The position numbers were made by a program, and so were the translations under genes. The notes beneath the pieces are model-generated. The model had not been told where the DNA came from. It worked only from the letters and a program-made list of their open reading frames with translations, and did not search any database. Below are positions 26,291 through 34,247 of a stretch of 38,661 bases of DNA, piece by piece. Every line of letters begins with the position of its first letter. Position 1 is the first letter of the stretch. Origin of the DNA: Candidatus Marivariicella framensis (GTDB lineage Bacteria; Bacteroidota; Bacteroidia; Flavobacteriales; Flavobacteriaceae); assembly GCA_905182735.1 (NCBI GenBank), contig CAJJCT010000035.1, positions 1 to 38,661 on the forward strand. Reading direction: 5' to 3'.

Positions 26291-26416
26291 ATTAATCAAA
26301 TAAAGAGCACTTTTGTTTTAAATGAAATAAAGAGCTCTACAAGTATTCCATTGTATTAAGTAGTTTTTTATATTCATCAGATACACTTGATGTTTTTAAA
26401 TTAAAATTCACTAGTA

Positions 26417-27226
26417 ATGCATTATAAACTTATTTGTTCTGATATTGATGGCACCTTATTAGATGTTAATCGGAAGCTTTCTTCGGAAACAATAGAAGCA
26501 GTTAAAAGGATTCATCCATCTATTCCCTTTATACTTGTTTCTTCACGTATGCCTAAATCTATTCGTTTACTTCAAAAAGAATTAGACACATATGACAGCC
26601 CTCTAATTGCATATAATGGAGCTCTAATTATTGGAAAGCATGGAAAGGTGATTAATAGTATTGAAATACCTTTTTCAATAACTAATCAAATTTGCACTTT
26701 TTTACCAGATAATTCGGTGCATTTTAGTTTATATAATCAAGATGAATGGTTAGTTCCCTCAATTGATTATTGGGCAAAACGTGAACAGAACAATACTAGA
26801 GTGTCGCCAGAAGTTAGACCTTTGTCAGAAACTCTTTCTTTGTGGAAGAAAAATCAAAAAGGTGCTCATAAAATTATGGCTATGGGTAAGGCTTCAGAAT
26901 TAAATCAAGTTGAGAGTTTTATTATTAAGACCTTTAAGGATCAAGTAAATTTTTATCGTTCTAAAGACACTTATTTGGAAATCTCAAACAAAAAAACAGA
27001 TAAAGCTTCTGCATTGAAATATTTATTAACCAAGATATATCCGCACTTAAAGATGAATGATGTAATGGCGTTTGGTGATAACCACAATGATAAAACAATG
27101 CTTGAACAGGTCGGCTTAGGAATAGCGGTAGCCAATGCAAAATCAGAAATATTAGCTTGTGCTTCATTCCACACATTAACTAATCATAATCATGGAGTGG
27201 CTTTAGCAATTGAGAAATATAATTAA
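26417..27226 (+). CDS. Cof-type HAD-IIB family phosphatase
   Basis: A 269-residue haloacid dehalogenase-superfamily phosphatase, Cof subfamily (cap type C2B). Motif I is SDIDGTLLD with nucleophile Asp9 and acid/base Asp11; motif II is the VSSR segment; motif III the Lys of the KTDKASALKYL region; motif IV FGDNHNDKTML with Asp221. Substrates of Cof phosphatases are small phosphorylated sugars or cofactors such as FMN or PLP; this one cannot be specified. It is a cytoplasmic protein. The gene is followed 13 bp later by a bidirectional terminator that separates it from a convergent lipoprotein gene. Confidence 0.9.
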   Translation: MHYKLICSDIDGTLLDVNRKLSSETIEAVKRIHPSIPFILVSSRMPKSIRLLQKELDTYDSPLIAYNGALIIGKHGKVINSIEIPFSITNQICTFLPDNSVHFSLYNQDEWLVPSIDYWAKREQNNTRVSPEVRPLSETLSLWKKNQKGAHKIMAMGKASELNQVESFIIKTFKDQVNFYRSKDTYLEISNKKTDKASALKYLLTKIYPHLKMNDVMAFGDNHNDKTMLEQVGLGIAVANAKSEILACASFHTLTNHNHGVALAIEKYN

Positions 27227-27239
27227 TTGTTATATAAAC

Positions 27240-27283
27240 AAAAAGTCCCTAATACTTTTTTTCAGTTGTGTTAGGGACTTTTT
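27240..27283. terminator. Bidirectional intrinsic terminator between convergent genes
   Basis: AAAAAGTCCCTAA at 27240-27252 is exactly complementary to TTAGGGACTTTTT at 27271-27283, giving a 13-bp stem with A and T tracts at its ends around an 18-base loop. It serves the HAD gene on the plus strand and the NTF2-like lipoprotein gene on the minus strand. Confidence 0.85.
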
Positions 27284-27314
27284 AAATAAATACTTTTAGT
27301 GTTTATATTATTTA

Positions 27315-28241
27315 CTATTGTTTAGGTTTTGCAAATTGTTCCACTGAAGAAATTTTTCCTTCAAGGTTGAAATAAACGATTTCCATTAAATCCTTATTCC
27401 ATTTTTCACCGTTTTGCATTACTCTTGATTCTGTTCCATAAACTATTACCCCAGAAGCAGCATCTGTACCCCTTATCTTAATAGGGATTATTGAAATGAC
27501 ATTCCAGTCTACTTTTTTGTATGGAGAGAAAAAGTTTTTAAAATCGTCTTGTTTCATAGTAGACTTGTTCCCTTTAAAGTCATTTAAGGTAAATTCATCT
27601 GCAAAGACGGTTTTCATAACTTCTGTATCCATTTTATTATAACTATCGACTAATTTCTCAATTAGGTCTGTCTCATTTCTATTTGAGAACATAAATGAAC
27701 GCCCCGAGTATTCTCCTTTTTCTCTTCCAAAATACTTTCCACCATAAGACATTCCAAAGTTCACAGAATCTATAGCTTTCCATTGTTTAAAATCTTTTAC
27801 TTTTCCAGCATCATCAATTACAAACTGTTCCATTAAATCGAGCATTTCATATGAACCATTTTTGTAAACACGTTCTTCTTTGGACCATGCAAGCACTTGC
27901 TTAAAGTCTCCATTCTTTACATGTAAAGGAATTATCTTATAAGGAACCATAGAGATAGACTCCATTGATTCCAAATACCCGCTAGTCCAATTTTGCCATT
28001 TCTCATTAAATACCTCTTTATTGTAGTATTCAAAAAGTGTTTCAGTGTCTTGTTCCGAATAAGCTTTAGCTAGTCCTTGTATATTATCAATATCCTTATT
28101 ATCTCCAAAGACATAACTTTTGCCACTGCTCTCTCCTTCACCAAGCCAAATTCCTCCATCGTTTTTACAACTGTAAACGAAAAAAGTGCATAATAGCATT
28201 ATAAGAGCTTTGTTTACCGCGTTTTGAAAAATTATTTTCAT
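27315..28241 (-). CDS. Lipoprotein with two tandem NTF2/SnoaL-like domains
   Basis: A 308-residue lipoprotein, signal ending FFVYSC (Cys25). It contains an internal duplication. The first copy starts SGKSYVFGDNKDIDNIQGLA and continues AYSEQDTETLFEYY; the second starts SGRSFMFSNRNETDLIEKLV and continues SYNKMDTEVMKTVF. Both then run through beta-rich halves ending VKDFKQW and ISSVEQF. This pattern fits nuclear transport factor 2-fold (SnoaL-like) domains, which bind or turn over small hydrophobic ligands, but no catalytic residues can be assigned. It is anchored in the cell envelope. Paralogous evidence is visible directly; the function is unknown. Confidence 0.75.
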   Translation of the reverse strand: MKIIFQNAVNKALIMLLCTFFVYSCKNDGGIWLGEGESSGKSYVFGDNKDIDNIQGLAKAYSEQDTETLFEYYNKEVFNEKWQNWTSGYLESMESISMVPYKIIPLHVKNGDFKQVLAWSKEERVYKNGSYEMLDLMEQFVIDDAGKVKDFKQWKAIDSVNFGMSYGGKYFGREKGEYSGRSFMFSNRNETDLIEKLVDSYNKMDTEVMKTVFADEFTLNDFKGNKSTMKQDDFKNFFSPYKKVDWNVISIIPIKIRGTDAASGVIVYGTESRVMQNGEKWNKDLMEIVYFNLEGKISSVEQFAKPKQ

Positions 28242-28338
28242 TTTAAAATTATTTTATGTTTATATATAAATAAAACTTCTGATAGTAGATTTTACTTTTC
28301 TATGAAAGCATTAAGATACTAAATAAAAAAATATATTT

Positions 28339-28626
28339 TTAGAAATTATCTTTTTCAAATTCCTCCAAGCTCCATGTCATTTCAGGTTTATCGATAAAAT
28401 CAGGGATTAATCCCATTGATTTAGCGTGAATATCTTCATCCATATCATTAAATTTCACAATCCAATAATCAACTTTGTTAATTCTAGAAATACCTTCAAT
28501 TAACTCTGCATCTATATTGTGTTTCTTTTTTAAGTGGTAAGCAAAAAAGTAGCAACTTTTCCAACTTTGATCTTTTTTAGGTTTGAATTCTAAAAGAAAT
28601 CCATCTATTAATTCCTGTCTCTTCAT
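28339..28626 (-). CDS. Small hypothetical protein, 95 residues
   Basis: A charged, soluble 95-residue protein with no signal or membrane segment. I do not recognise a family with confidence. The middle, SWKSCYFFAYHLKKKHNID then AELIEG and DYWIVKF, has a weak likeness to small papain/transglutaminase-like folds (a Cys at the start of a helix, then a strand with an aromatic pair), but the expected His is replaced by Asp/Tyr, so activity of that kind is unlikely. The gene stands alone between a lipoprotein gene and the alanine dehydrogenase-like gene, all on the minus strand. The coding call rests on ORF length and an ordinary composition. Confidence 0.5.
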   Translation of the reverse strand: MKRQELIDGFLLEFKPKKDQSWKSCYFFAYHLKKKHNIDAELIEGISRINKVDYWIVKFNDMDEDIHAKSMGLIPDFIDKPEMTWSLEEFEKDNF

Positions 28627-28736
28627 TTTTTCAATGATAAATTGTTGTTGATTGCAAAGAAAAGAAAAAGTTTTTGTGAAACATATTTATTTTTAACCAT
28701 GAATATTTAAATTACTATAACATAGCTCAAAGAAAA

Positions 28737-29894
28737 TTAAATATCAGTTAATTTATTTATTACGTGAGGATAATTGGGACTTCGTTTCTGAAATTTAAGA
28801 ATACTATCTTTTACGATTTTACCTTGATCGATATTTATTGCATTTTTAATAGTTTTATCTTGATTCCAGATCTTCCGACCAGATATTACTGATTCAAGAT
28901 GAACAATCAGTGCAGCTGAAATAGATCGAGAAGCACTTTCCCAATAATAACTTGGTGTATGATCTACAGCATAGTAATCAATATTATCTATAGCTATCAT
29001 AGGGTTTTTGAATGTAGTGGGTTTTGCGAAATAAAACCCCATTCCCTCATCGCAACTCACATCTATTACAAGTGTCCCTGGTCTTAACTTAGACTTTTCG
29101 TGTTTTTTAACATAATCAATAGGATTATCAGTATCCTGATAGGTTCCATTAATTATTATTTCAGATTCGTTTATTAAATCTAATAATGGTCGCTCATAAC
29201 CATCGTGTTCAACAACTATTAACCTAGGTTCGTTTTCATTTCCTTTTCTAATTCTAGAATAATGAACATCAAGGACCTCTTCTCTTACCTCGTGATCAGG
29301 TCTTTGAATACAAATAGTTATATCTCTAAACCCATGTGCCTTTAAAGCATATATAGCACCCCTACTTACGGCACCAAAGCTAAATATGATCACTTTTCTT
29401 TGTTTTCCATAATGACCATCAATTCCTTTTAGTTGAAGTGCATGAATCACTGCACTATAGCCTGCTATTTCGTTATTTTTATAAAAAGTATGTCTCCCCA
29501 TTTGACCTTTAGGGGTCCAAACATACATGTCTTCAAAAGCAATCAAGGTTAGTTTTTTATCAATAGCCATTTGTGTAATTTGTGTTTGTTGTGCACAATG
29601 TGGATATCCCCAAATCAAACCTCCATCCTTAATCTCCTCTATGTCAGAGTAAGTTGGCTTAACAATTATGACAGAACCGATGTCTTTTAATATTTCATTT
29701 CTTGTTGCAATTCCAGCTGTTTGTGAAGCAATCACCTTGTCATCGATATTAAAAGGGGATCCGTAACCCTTTTCAAAAACCAATTGACGTCTGACTTTTT
29801 TAGGAAGTCGCATCAAGTGCTCTGGGTGAATAGGTACTCGTTTTTCGTCATTTTTTCTTGAAGTTCCAATTACTCCCAGGGTTAATTCATTCAT
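28737..29894 (-). CDS. Alanine dehydrogenase/PNT-family oxidoreductase, N5-(carboxyethyl)ornithine synthase-like
   Basis: A 385-residue cytoplasmic NAD(P)-dependent enzyme. The N-terminal half carries the alanine dehydrogenase/saccharopine-type pattern: GTSRKNDEKRVPIHPEHL, the LVFEKGYGS segment and IIVKPTYSDIEEI. The central Rossmann motif is IIFSFGAVSRGAIYALKAHG around residues 169-188. The closest named enzyme by feel is N5-(L-1-carboxyethyl)-L-ornithine synthase of Lactococcus (reductive joining of ornithine and pyruvate), but alanine or lysine-type opine activity cannot be excluded. The gene appears to be monocistronic: it is divergent from the desaturase and is followed by 110 bp without features. 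Confidence 0.7.
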   Translation of the reverse strand: MNELTLGVIGTSRKNDEKRVPIHPEHLMRLPKKVRRQLVFEKGYGSPFNIDDKVIASQTAGIATRNEILKDIGSVIIVKPTYSDIEEIKDGGLIWGYPHCAQQTQITQMAIDKKLTLIAFEDMYVWTPKGQMGRHTFYKNNEIAGYSAVIHALQLKGIDGHYGKQRKVIIFSFGAVSRGAIYALKAHGFRDITICIQRPDHEVREEVLDVHYSRIRKGNENEPRLIVVEHDGYERPLLDLINESEIIINGTYQDTDNPIDYVKKHEKSKLRPGTLVIDVSCDEGMGFYFAKPTTFKNPMIAIDNIDYYAVDHTPSYYWESASRSISAALIVHLESVISGRKIWNQDKTIKNAINIDQGKIVKDSILKFQKRSPNYPHVINKLTDI

Positions 29895-29957
29895 ATTCTT
29901 AATTTGGTTTTTAAAATACTACTTATTAATATAATAAGCTATAAGTCACATTTAGAT

Positions 29958-29984
29958 TTGTCTAAAAGAGATTTATTATATTTG
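29958..29984 (+). promoter_or_regulatory. Possible promoter of the desaturase gene
   Basis: TATATTTG at 29977-29984 is a perfect TAnnTTTG -7 box. A TTG lies at 29958-29960, 16 bases upstream, slightly short of the usual 17-23. A transcript from here would have a leader of about 88 bases before the proposed ATT start. Confidence 0.35.
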
Positions 29985-30078
29985 TTTAAATATAAAAGTG
30001 AAGGCTTTTGATTTAACCTTTAGTTTTTTATATAAATTATGTTTAATAAAACAAACAAAAACTTTTTTTAATTAAAAT

Positions 30079-31200
30079 ATTAGACCTATCCAATATCCAA
30101 AATTTTCAAGAGAAAAAGGTGACGATTTTTCAAAAAAATTAAGAAAAAAAGTTAACACTTATTTCAAAATAAATGAAATTGATAAATATGCTAACAATAG
30201 TATGGTTATTAAGACGATACTAATGCTTACATTATTTTTCTTCCCATTTTTAATTTTAAATTCAGGTGTCGTTTCAAATACTTGGGTTCTTTTTTTATTA
30301 TACATTATAAGTGGTTTTGGAATGGCAGGAGTTGGGATGAACGTTATGCATGATGCTATTCACGGTTCGTACTCAAAAAACCCAAAGATTAATACTCTAA
30401 TTGGTTATTCTTTAAACCTTATAGGGGCCAATGCTACTGTCTGGAAAATTCAACACAATGTTCTCCATCATACGTATACTAACATAGAACATGCTGATGA
30501 TGATATTAATGCTCCATTTTTTTTACGATTTTCACCTCATGCTAAAAAGTACTGGACGCATCAATTTCAACATATATATATCTGGTTCTTTTATTGTTTA
30601 GCTACCATATCCTGGATTACAACAAAGGATTTTGTTCGAGTAACTCGATATTATAAAATGGGATTTTTGAATAAAAAAAATGAATTTCGAAATGCCATTG
30701 TAAGTATTGCCGCATGGAAGGTTTTATATTATTCTTTTGCTATTATAATGCCTTTAGTTATAGTTGATTTGCCATGGTGGCACATATTGTTAGCATTTTT
30801 AAGTATGCACTTTATTACTGGACTTTTAATTAGTTTAGTGTTTCAGGTTGCACATATAATGCCGAGCTCTGAATTCCCCCTTCCTGACGAGGACGGTCTT
30901 ATAGCAGGAGATTGGTCAACGCATCAATTCGCTACAACAGCTAATTATTCTCCAGGATCAAATATTTTTTCTTGGCTTATAGGTAGTTTAAATTATCAAA
31001 TAGAGCATCATTTATTCCCGGGAATTTGTCACGTTCATTATAAGGAATTATCTAAAATCGTAATAGACACAGCCAAAGAACATGGTATGCCTTATAGCTC
31101 TAACCGAACTTTTTTTACGGCGATACGAGCTCATGTAAAAATGCTTCGTGAATTAGGGAATATGGAGCAAATACCAGAACAGACTGCTGTTATTCAGTAA
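30079..31200 (+). CDS. Membrane fatty-acid desaturase (probable ATT start)
   Basis: A di-iron membrane fatty-acid desaturase with the three histidine boxes: HDAIHG (His91-His95), HNVLHHTYTN (His126-His131) and QIEHHLFPG (His310, His311). There are four to five hydrophobic segments; it introduces a double bond into acyl chains, probably for membrane fluidity in cold water (inference). The first ATG, at 30202, lacks a conserved N-terminal section. The reading frame upstream is open for 41 more codons and encodes family-like sequence (PKFSREKGDDFSKKLRKKVN). That region has no ATG, GTG or TTG; the only plausible start is ATT at 30079, just after an in-frame TAA at 30073. The 3' end overlaps the convergent ABC-F gene by 11 bp. 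Confidence 0.85.
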   Translation: MRPIQYPKFSREKGDDFSKKLRKKVNTYFKINEIDKYANNSMVIKTILMLTLFFFPFLILNSGVVSNTWVLFLLYIISGFGMAGVGMNVMHDAIHGSYSKNPKINTLIGYSLNLIGANATVWKIQHNVLHHTYTNIEHADDDINAPFFLRFSPHAKKYWTHQFQHIYIWFFYCLATISWITTKDFVRVTRYYKMGFLNKKNEFRNAIVSIAAWKVLYYSFAIIMPLVIVDLPWWHILLAFLSMHFITGLLISLVFQVAHIMPSSEFPLPDEDGLIAGDWSTHQFATTANYSPGSNIFSWLIGSLNYQIEHHLFPGICHVHYKELSKIVIDTAKEHGMPYSSNRTFFTAIRAHVKMLRELGNMEQIPEQTAVIQ

Positions 31201-33052
31201 GTTCAGATAAGTCAAACCATTTTAATGTTTTTTGTTTTAATTCTTGATCAAGCATACCAAGTTTAATTGAATATTTCTCTATCTCAGATGGTTTGAATGT
31301 TTCATTTGTAAAACGATTTTGAATTTCTTCTTTTTGAGATTCAATTTTTTTTATTTCACGTTCTAGCTTCTTATACTCTTTTTGTTGATCATAGGTTAGT
31401 ACTATTTTTTTACTAGTTTCCTTCCAAATTTTTTTTATTTCTACTTTAGGTGGTGTTTTTTGTTCTTGAATTTGAGAATCCTCATAAGCTCTATAATCTG
31501 AATAGTTTCCTGGAAAATCTTGAATAACACCTGAACCTTGAAATATAAATAAATGATCTACGATTTTATCCATAAAATAGCGATCATGTGACACAACTAA
31601 TAAACACCCTGGAAAGTCTAACAAAAAGTTTTCGAGTACATTAAGTGTAATGATATCAAGATCATTGGTAGGCTCATCGAGAATTAAGAAGTTAGGGTTT
31701 TGAATTAAAACTGTACACAGATATAGCCGTTTACGCTCTCCACCACTAAGTTTTTCAACAAAATCATATTGTTTTTTTCGATCAAATAAAAAGCGCTCTA
31801 ATAGTTGTTGTGCAGATATTTTACGTCCTTTTTTTAAAGGGATAAAATCTCCGTATTCGCGAATAACATCAATAACTTTTTGTCCTTCTTTTACTGTAAT
31901 ACCCCTTTGAGTATAGTATCCAAATTTTAATGTTTCTCCCCAAATAATTTTTCCTGCATCTATTGTATCATTTGAGGTTAAGAGATTTAAAAAGGTGGAT
32001 TTGCCTGTACCGTTTTTTCCAATTATTCCAATACGATCGTTACGCTGAAACATATAGTCAAAATGATCCAATATAACTTTGTCACCAAATGCTTTTTGAA
32101 CTTTATGCATTTCAATCATTTTACTACCCAACCGTTCCATATTGATTTCTAATTGAACTTGGTGTTCGTTTCGTCTTTGACTTGCTTTTTCTTTTATTTC
32201 TTTAAAATCTTCTATTCTAGATTTTGATTTGGTAGTCCTAGCCTTTGGCTGTCTTCGCATCCAATCTAATTCTTTCTTAAAATGCAACTTGGTTTTATGT
32301 GCTTCTACATTTTCTTGAGCAATACGAGTTTCCCTTTTTTCAAGGTAGTAGGAGTAATTTCCTTTGTAAGTATATAATTTACCCTCGTCTAGTTCAATAA
32401 TTTCATTACAAACTCGCTCCAGGAAGTAACGGTCATGAGTAACCATAAGCAAGGTTATTTTTCCTTTAGAAAAATAATCTTCTAACCATTCAATCATTTC
32501 TAAATCAATATGATTAGTAGGCTCATCTAAAATCAACAACTCAGGTTGTTTTAACAATGCATTACACAGAGCTATTCTTTTTTTTTGACCACCTGACAAG
32601 CTCCCAACTTTGGCATTTAAATCATCCAGTTTAAGTTTGAATAAAATTTGTTTGTATTGTGTTTCAAAATCCCATGCTTGGAATTGATCCATTGCCTCAA
32701 AGGCTTTCTGATAAGCTTCCTGATCTTCTGGGTTTTCTAGAGCTTTCTCATAATCAGCTATTACTTTGAGAATAGGGTTGTCAGATCTTAAAACACTTTC
32801 TTCAACTGTTAATTTGGAATCTAAATGAGGTTCTTGAGAAAGATAAGCGACCCGAGTTCCTTTTCTAATAACAACATTGCCTTCATCTGGAGTATCTTCT
32901 CCGGCAATAATATTTAAAATAGATGTCTTTCCACTTCCGTTTTTGGCAATTAAAGCAATCTTTTGACCTTGGTTGATTCCAAAAGAAAGAGATTTAAAAA
33001 TTACTTTTTCACCATAAGATTTTGAAATGCCTTCAACAGAAAGTAAATTCAT
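31190..33052 (-). CDS. ABC-F family ATPase, Uup type
   Basis: A 620-residue soluble tandem ABC ATPase without membrane segments. The first domain has Walker A AKNGSGKTS (Lys42; Ala replaces the usual first Gly), signature LSGGQKKR and Walker B LLILDEPTNHID. The second has GKNGTGKST (Lys351), LSGGERKR and FLILDEPTNDLD. Between them lies the helical linker (P-site tRNA interaction motif) with basic stretches such as RRQPKARTTKSKSR. The C-terminus (about 545-610) is a Lys/Glu-rich coiled coil, as in Uup. ABC-F proteins act on ribosomes or, for Uup, in preventing excision of transposons and possibly ribosome assembly. A -7 box lies 26 bp upstream. Confidence 0.92.
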   Translation of the reverse strand: MNLLSVEGISKSYGEKVIFKSLSFGINQGQKIALIAKNGSGKTSILNIIAGEDTPDEGNVVIRKGTRVAYLSQEPHLDSKLTVEESVLRSDNPILKVIADYEKALENPEDQEAYQKAFEAMDQFQAWDFETQYKQILFKLKLDDLNAKVGSLSGGQKKRIALCNALLKQPELLILDEPTNHIDLEMIEWLEDYFSKGKITLLMVTHDRYFLERVCNEIIELDEGKLYTYKGNYSYYLEKRETRIAQENVEAHKTKLHFKKELDWMRRQPKARTTKSKSRIEDFKEIKEKASQRRNEHQVQLEINMERLGSKMIEMHKVQKAFGDKVILDHFDYMFQRNDRIGIIGKNGTGKSTFLNLLTSNDTIDAGKIIWGETLKFGYYTQRGITVKEGQKVIDVIREYGDFIPLKKGRKISAQQLLERFLFDRKKQYDFVEKLSGGERKRLYLCTVLIQNPNFLILDEPTNDLDIITLNVLENFLLDFPGCLLVVSHDRYFMDKIVDHLFIFQGSGVIQDFPGNYSDYRAYEDSQIQEQKTPPKVEIKKIWKETSKKIVLTYDQQKEYKKLEREIKKIESQKEEIQNRFTNETFKPSEIEKYSIKLGMLDQELKQKTLKWFDLSELTE

Positions 33053-33078
33053 AAAGTTTATATTTTTTTAAATATTAG

Positions 33079-33086
33079 CAAAAATA
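33079..33086 (-). promoter_or_regulatory. -7 box upstream of the ABC-F gene
   Basis: On the minus strand this reads TATTTTTG followed by C, an ideal Bacteroidetes -7 element, 26 bases upstream of the ATG at 33052. A -33 TTG is not obvious. The rest of the 226 bp gap up to 33278 holds nothing I can identify except a 26-codon ORF at 33160 that I do not credit. Confidence 0.45.
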
Positions 33087-33278
33087 CACATTCAAAGTGT
33101 GGTGAGAATCTTTTAATTAAAATCATTTATCATAATACAGTGAGTTGTGTTTTGGAAAATGATATATAAAGAAAATCTAATAGTTAAGAAAGAAAATAAT
33201 AGAATATTAAACCTTTATGTTAGAAAAAAAATTAGTTAGACTAATACCTGAATAAAATACTTAAAGATCTAGGTGAAT

Positions 33279-34193
33279 TCAATTAAGAACTTTATTCAAA
33301 GTTCTTTCAAAACCAAAATCACATGACCATCCCCAATCTTTATGTGAGATTGAATCATCAACCTCTTTAGGCCATGAATTAGCAATTTCTTGTCGAAAAT
33401 CAGGCTCATATTTTACTTTTATATTAAAACCTCTTGATTTTATTTTATTTTCAAGTTCAGCAGGAGTAACACTAAATCCAGTAACATTATATGAAGTAGA
33501 TATGGAAAGATTTTTTCTTTCTGCAGACATTAGCATTATAGCAGCATTAACTGCATCGTCAATATACATCATAGGTAATCTAGTTTTTTTATTTAAAAAA
33601 CAGGTATAATCAGATTTATTTTTAGCTGAATTGAGCATTTCAATTACATAATCGGTAGTTCCTCCTCCAGGCAAAGTTTTAGTTGATATTATACCGGGAT
33701 ATCTTAGCGACCTTATGTCTAATCCAAATTTACCAAAGTAGTAGCTTGCTAGTTTCTCACCGGCTAGTTTTGAAACTCCGTATATCGTTTCAGGGTTCAT
33801 AGAAGGGTTTTGTGAAACAAGATCTAAATTTGATTCAGTTCCGAAAACTGCTATAGAACTTGGCCAAAAAACTTTTTGAATTTTATTGTTGATAGATATT
33901 TCAATAATATTTTGAAAACTTTCCATGTTAATTTTCCATGAATTATATGGATTCTTCTCACCATTAGCAGAAAGAATAGCTACTAAATGATATATTGTAT
34001 TTATTTTATGTTTTTTAACTAATAAGTCTACTCTATTCTTATTTAATACGTCTGCAAATTCAAATAGACATGGCAAGTCCTTAGGTGGATCTTTTACATC
34101 AGTAGCTAATACAAAAACACCTTTGTTGCTGAAGTAATTTATAAACTCTTGTCCTAATTGACCTAGGGCACCTGTAATGAGTATTTTCTCCAT
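33279..34193 (-). CDS. tdh: L-threonine 3-dehydrogenase, short-chain (SDR/epimerase-like) type
   Basis: A 304-residue extended short-chain dehydrogenase that oxidises threonine to 2-amino-3-ketobutyrate. The NAD motif is ITGALGQLG (Gly8-Gly14), the catalytic set is SS at 112-113 and Tyr138/Lys142 in IYGVSK, and RYPGIIS, GGGTTDYV and LPMMYIDDAV are typical of the SDR-type TDH rather than the zinc MDR type. It is divergent from the 2-amino-3-ketobutyrate CoA ligase gene with 54 bp between the starts, which confirms the pathway: threonine to glycine and acetyl-CoA in the cytoplasm. A gap of 226 bp follows upstream of the ABC-F gene. Confidence 0.9.
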   Translation of the reverse strand: MEKILITGALGQLGQEFINYFSNKGVFVLATDVKDPPKDLPCLFEFADVLNKNRVDLLVKKHKINTIYHLVAILSANGEKNPYNSWKINMESFQNIIEISINNKIQKVFWPSSIAVFGTESNLDLVSQNPSMNPETIYGVSKLAGEKLASYYFGKFGLDIRSLRYPGIISTKTLPGGGTTDYVIEMLNSAKNKSDYTCFLNKKTRLPMMYIDDAVNAAIMLMSAERKNLSISTSYNVTGFSVTPAELENKIKSRGFNIKVKYEPDFRQEIANSWPKEVDDSISHKDWGWSCDFGFERTLNKVLN

Positions 34194-34220
34194 AATTTTA
34201 TTTAAATAATAATAATATAT

Positions 34221-34228
34221 TAATTTTG
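34221..34228 (+). promoter_or_regulatory. Possible -7 box of kbl
   Basis: TAATTTTG matches TAnnTTTG, 19 bp before the kbl ATG. No -33 TTG is seen upstream, and the leader would be very short, so this is tentative. It lies within the 54 bp gap shared with the divergent tdh gene. Confidence 0.25.
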
Positions 34229-34247
34229 AGAATTCAAATTAATTACC

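Noticed and set aside
26159-26359. 66-residue plus-strand open frame
   Set aside because: It is opposite the clearly coding-derived cystathionine gamma-synthase remnant, which explains the open frame.
33160-33240. 26-codon ORF in the tdh/ABC-F gap
   Set aside because: Too short, Lys/Asn-rich as random AT-rich DNA would give, no similarity seen.
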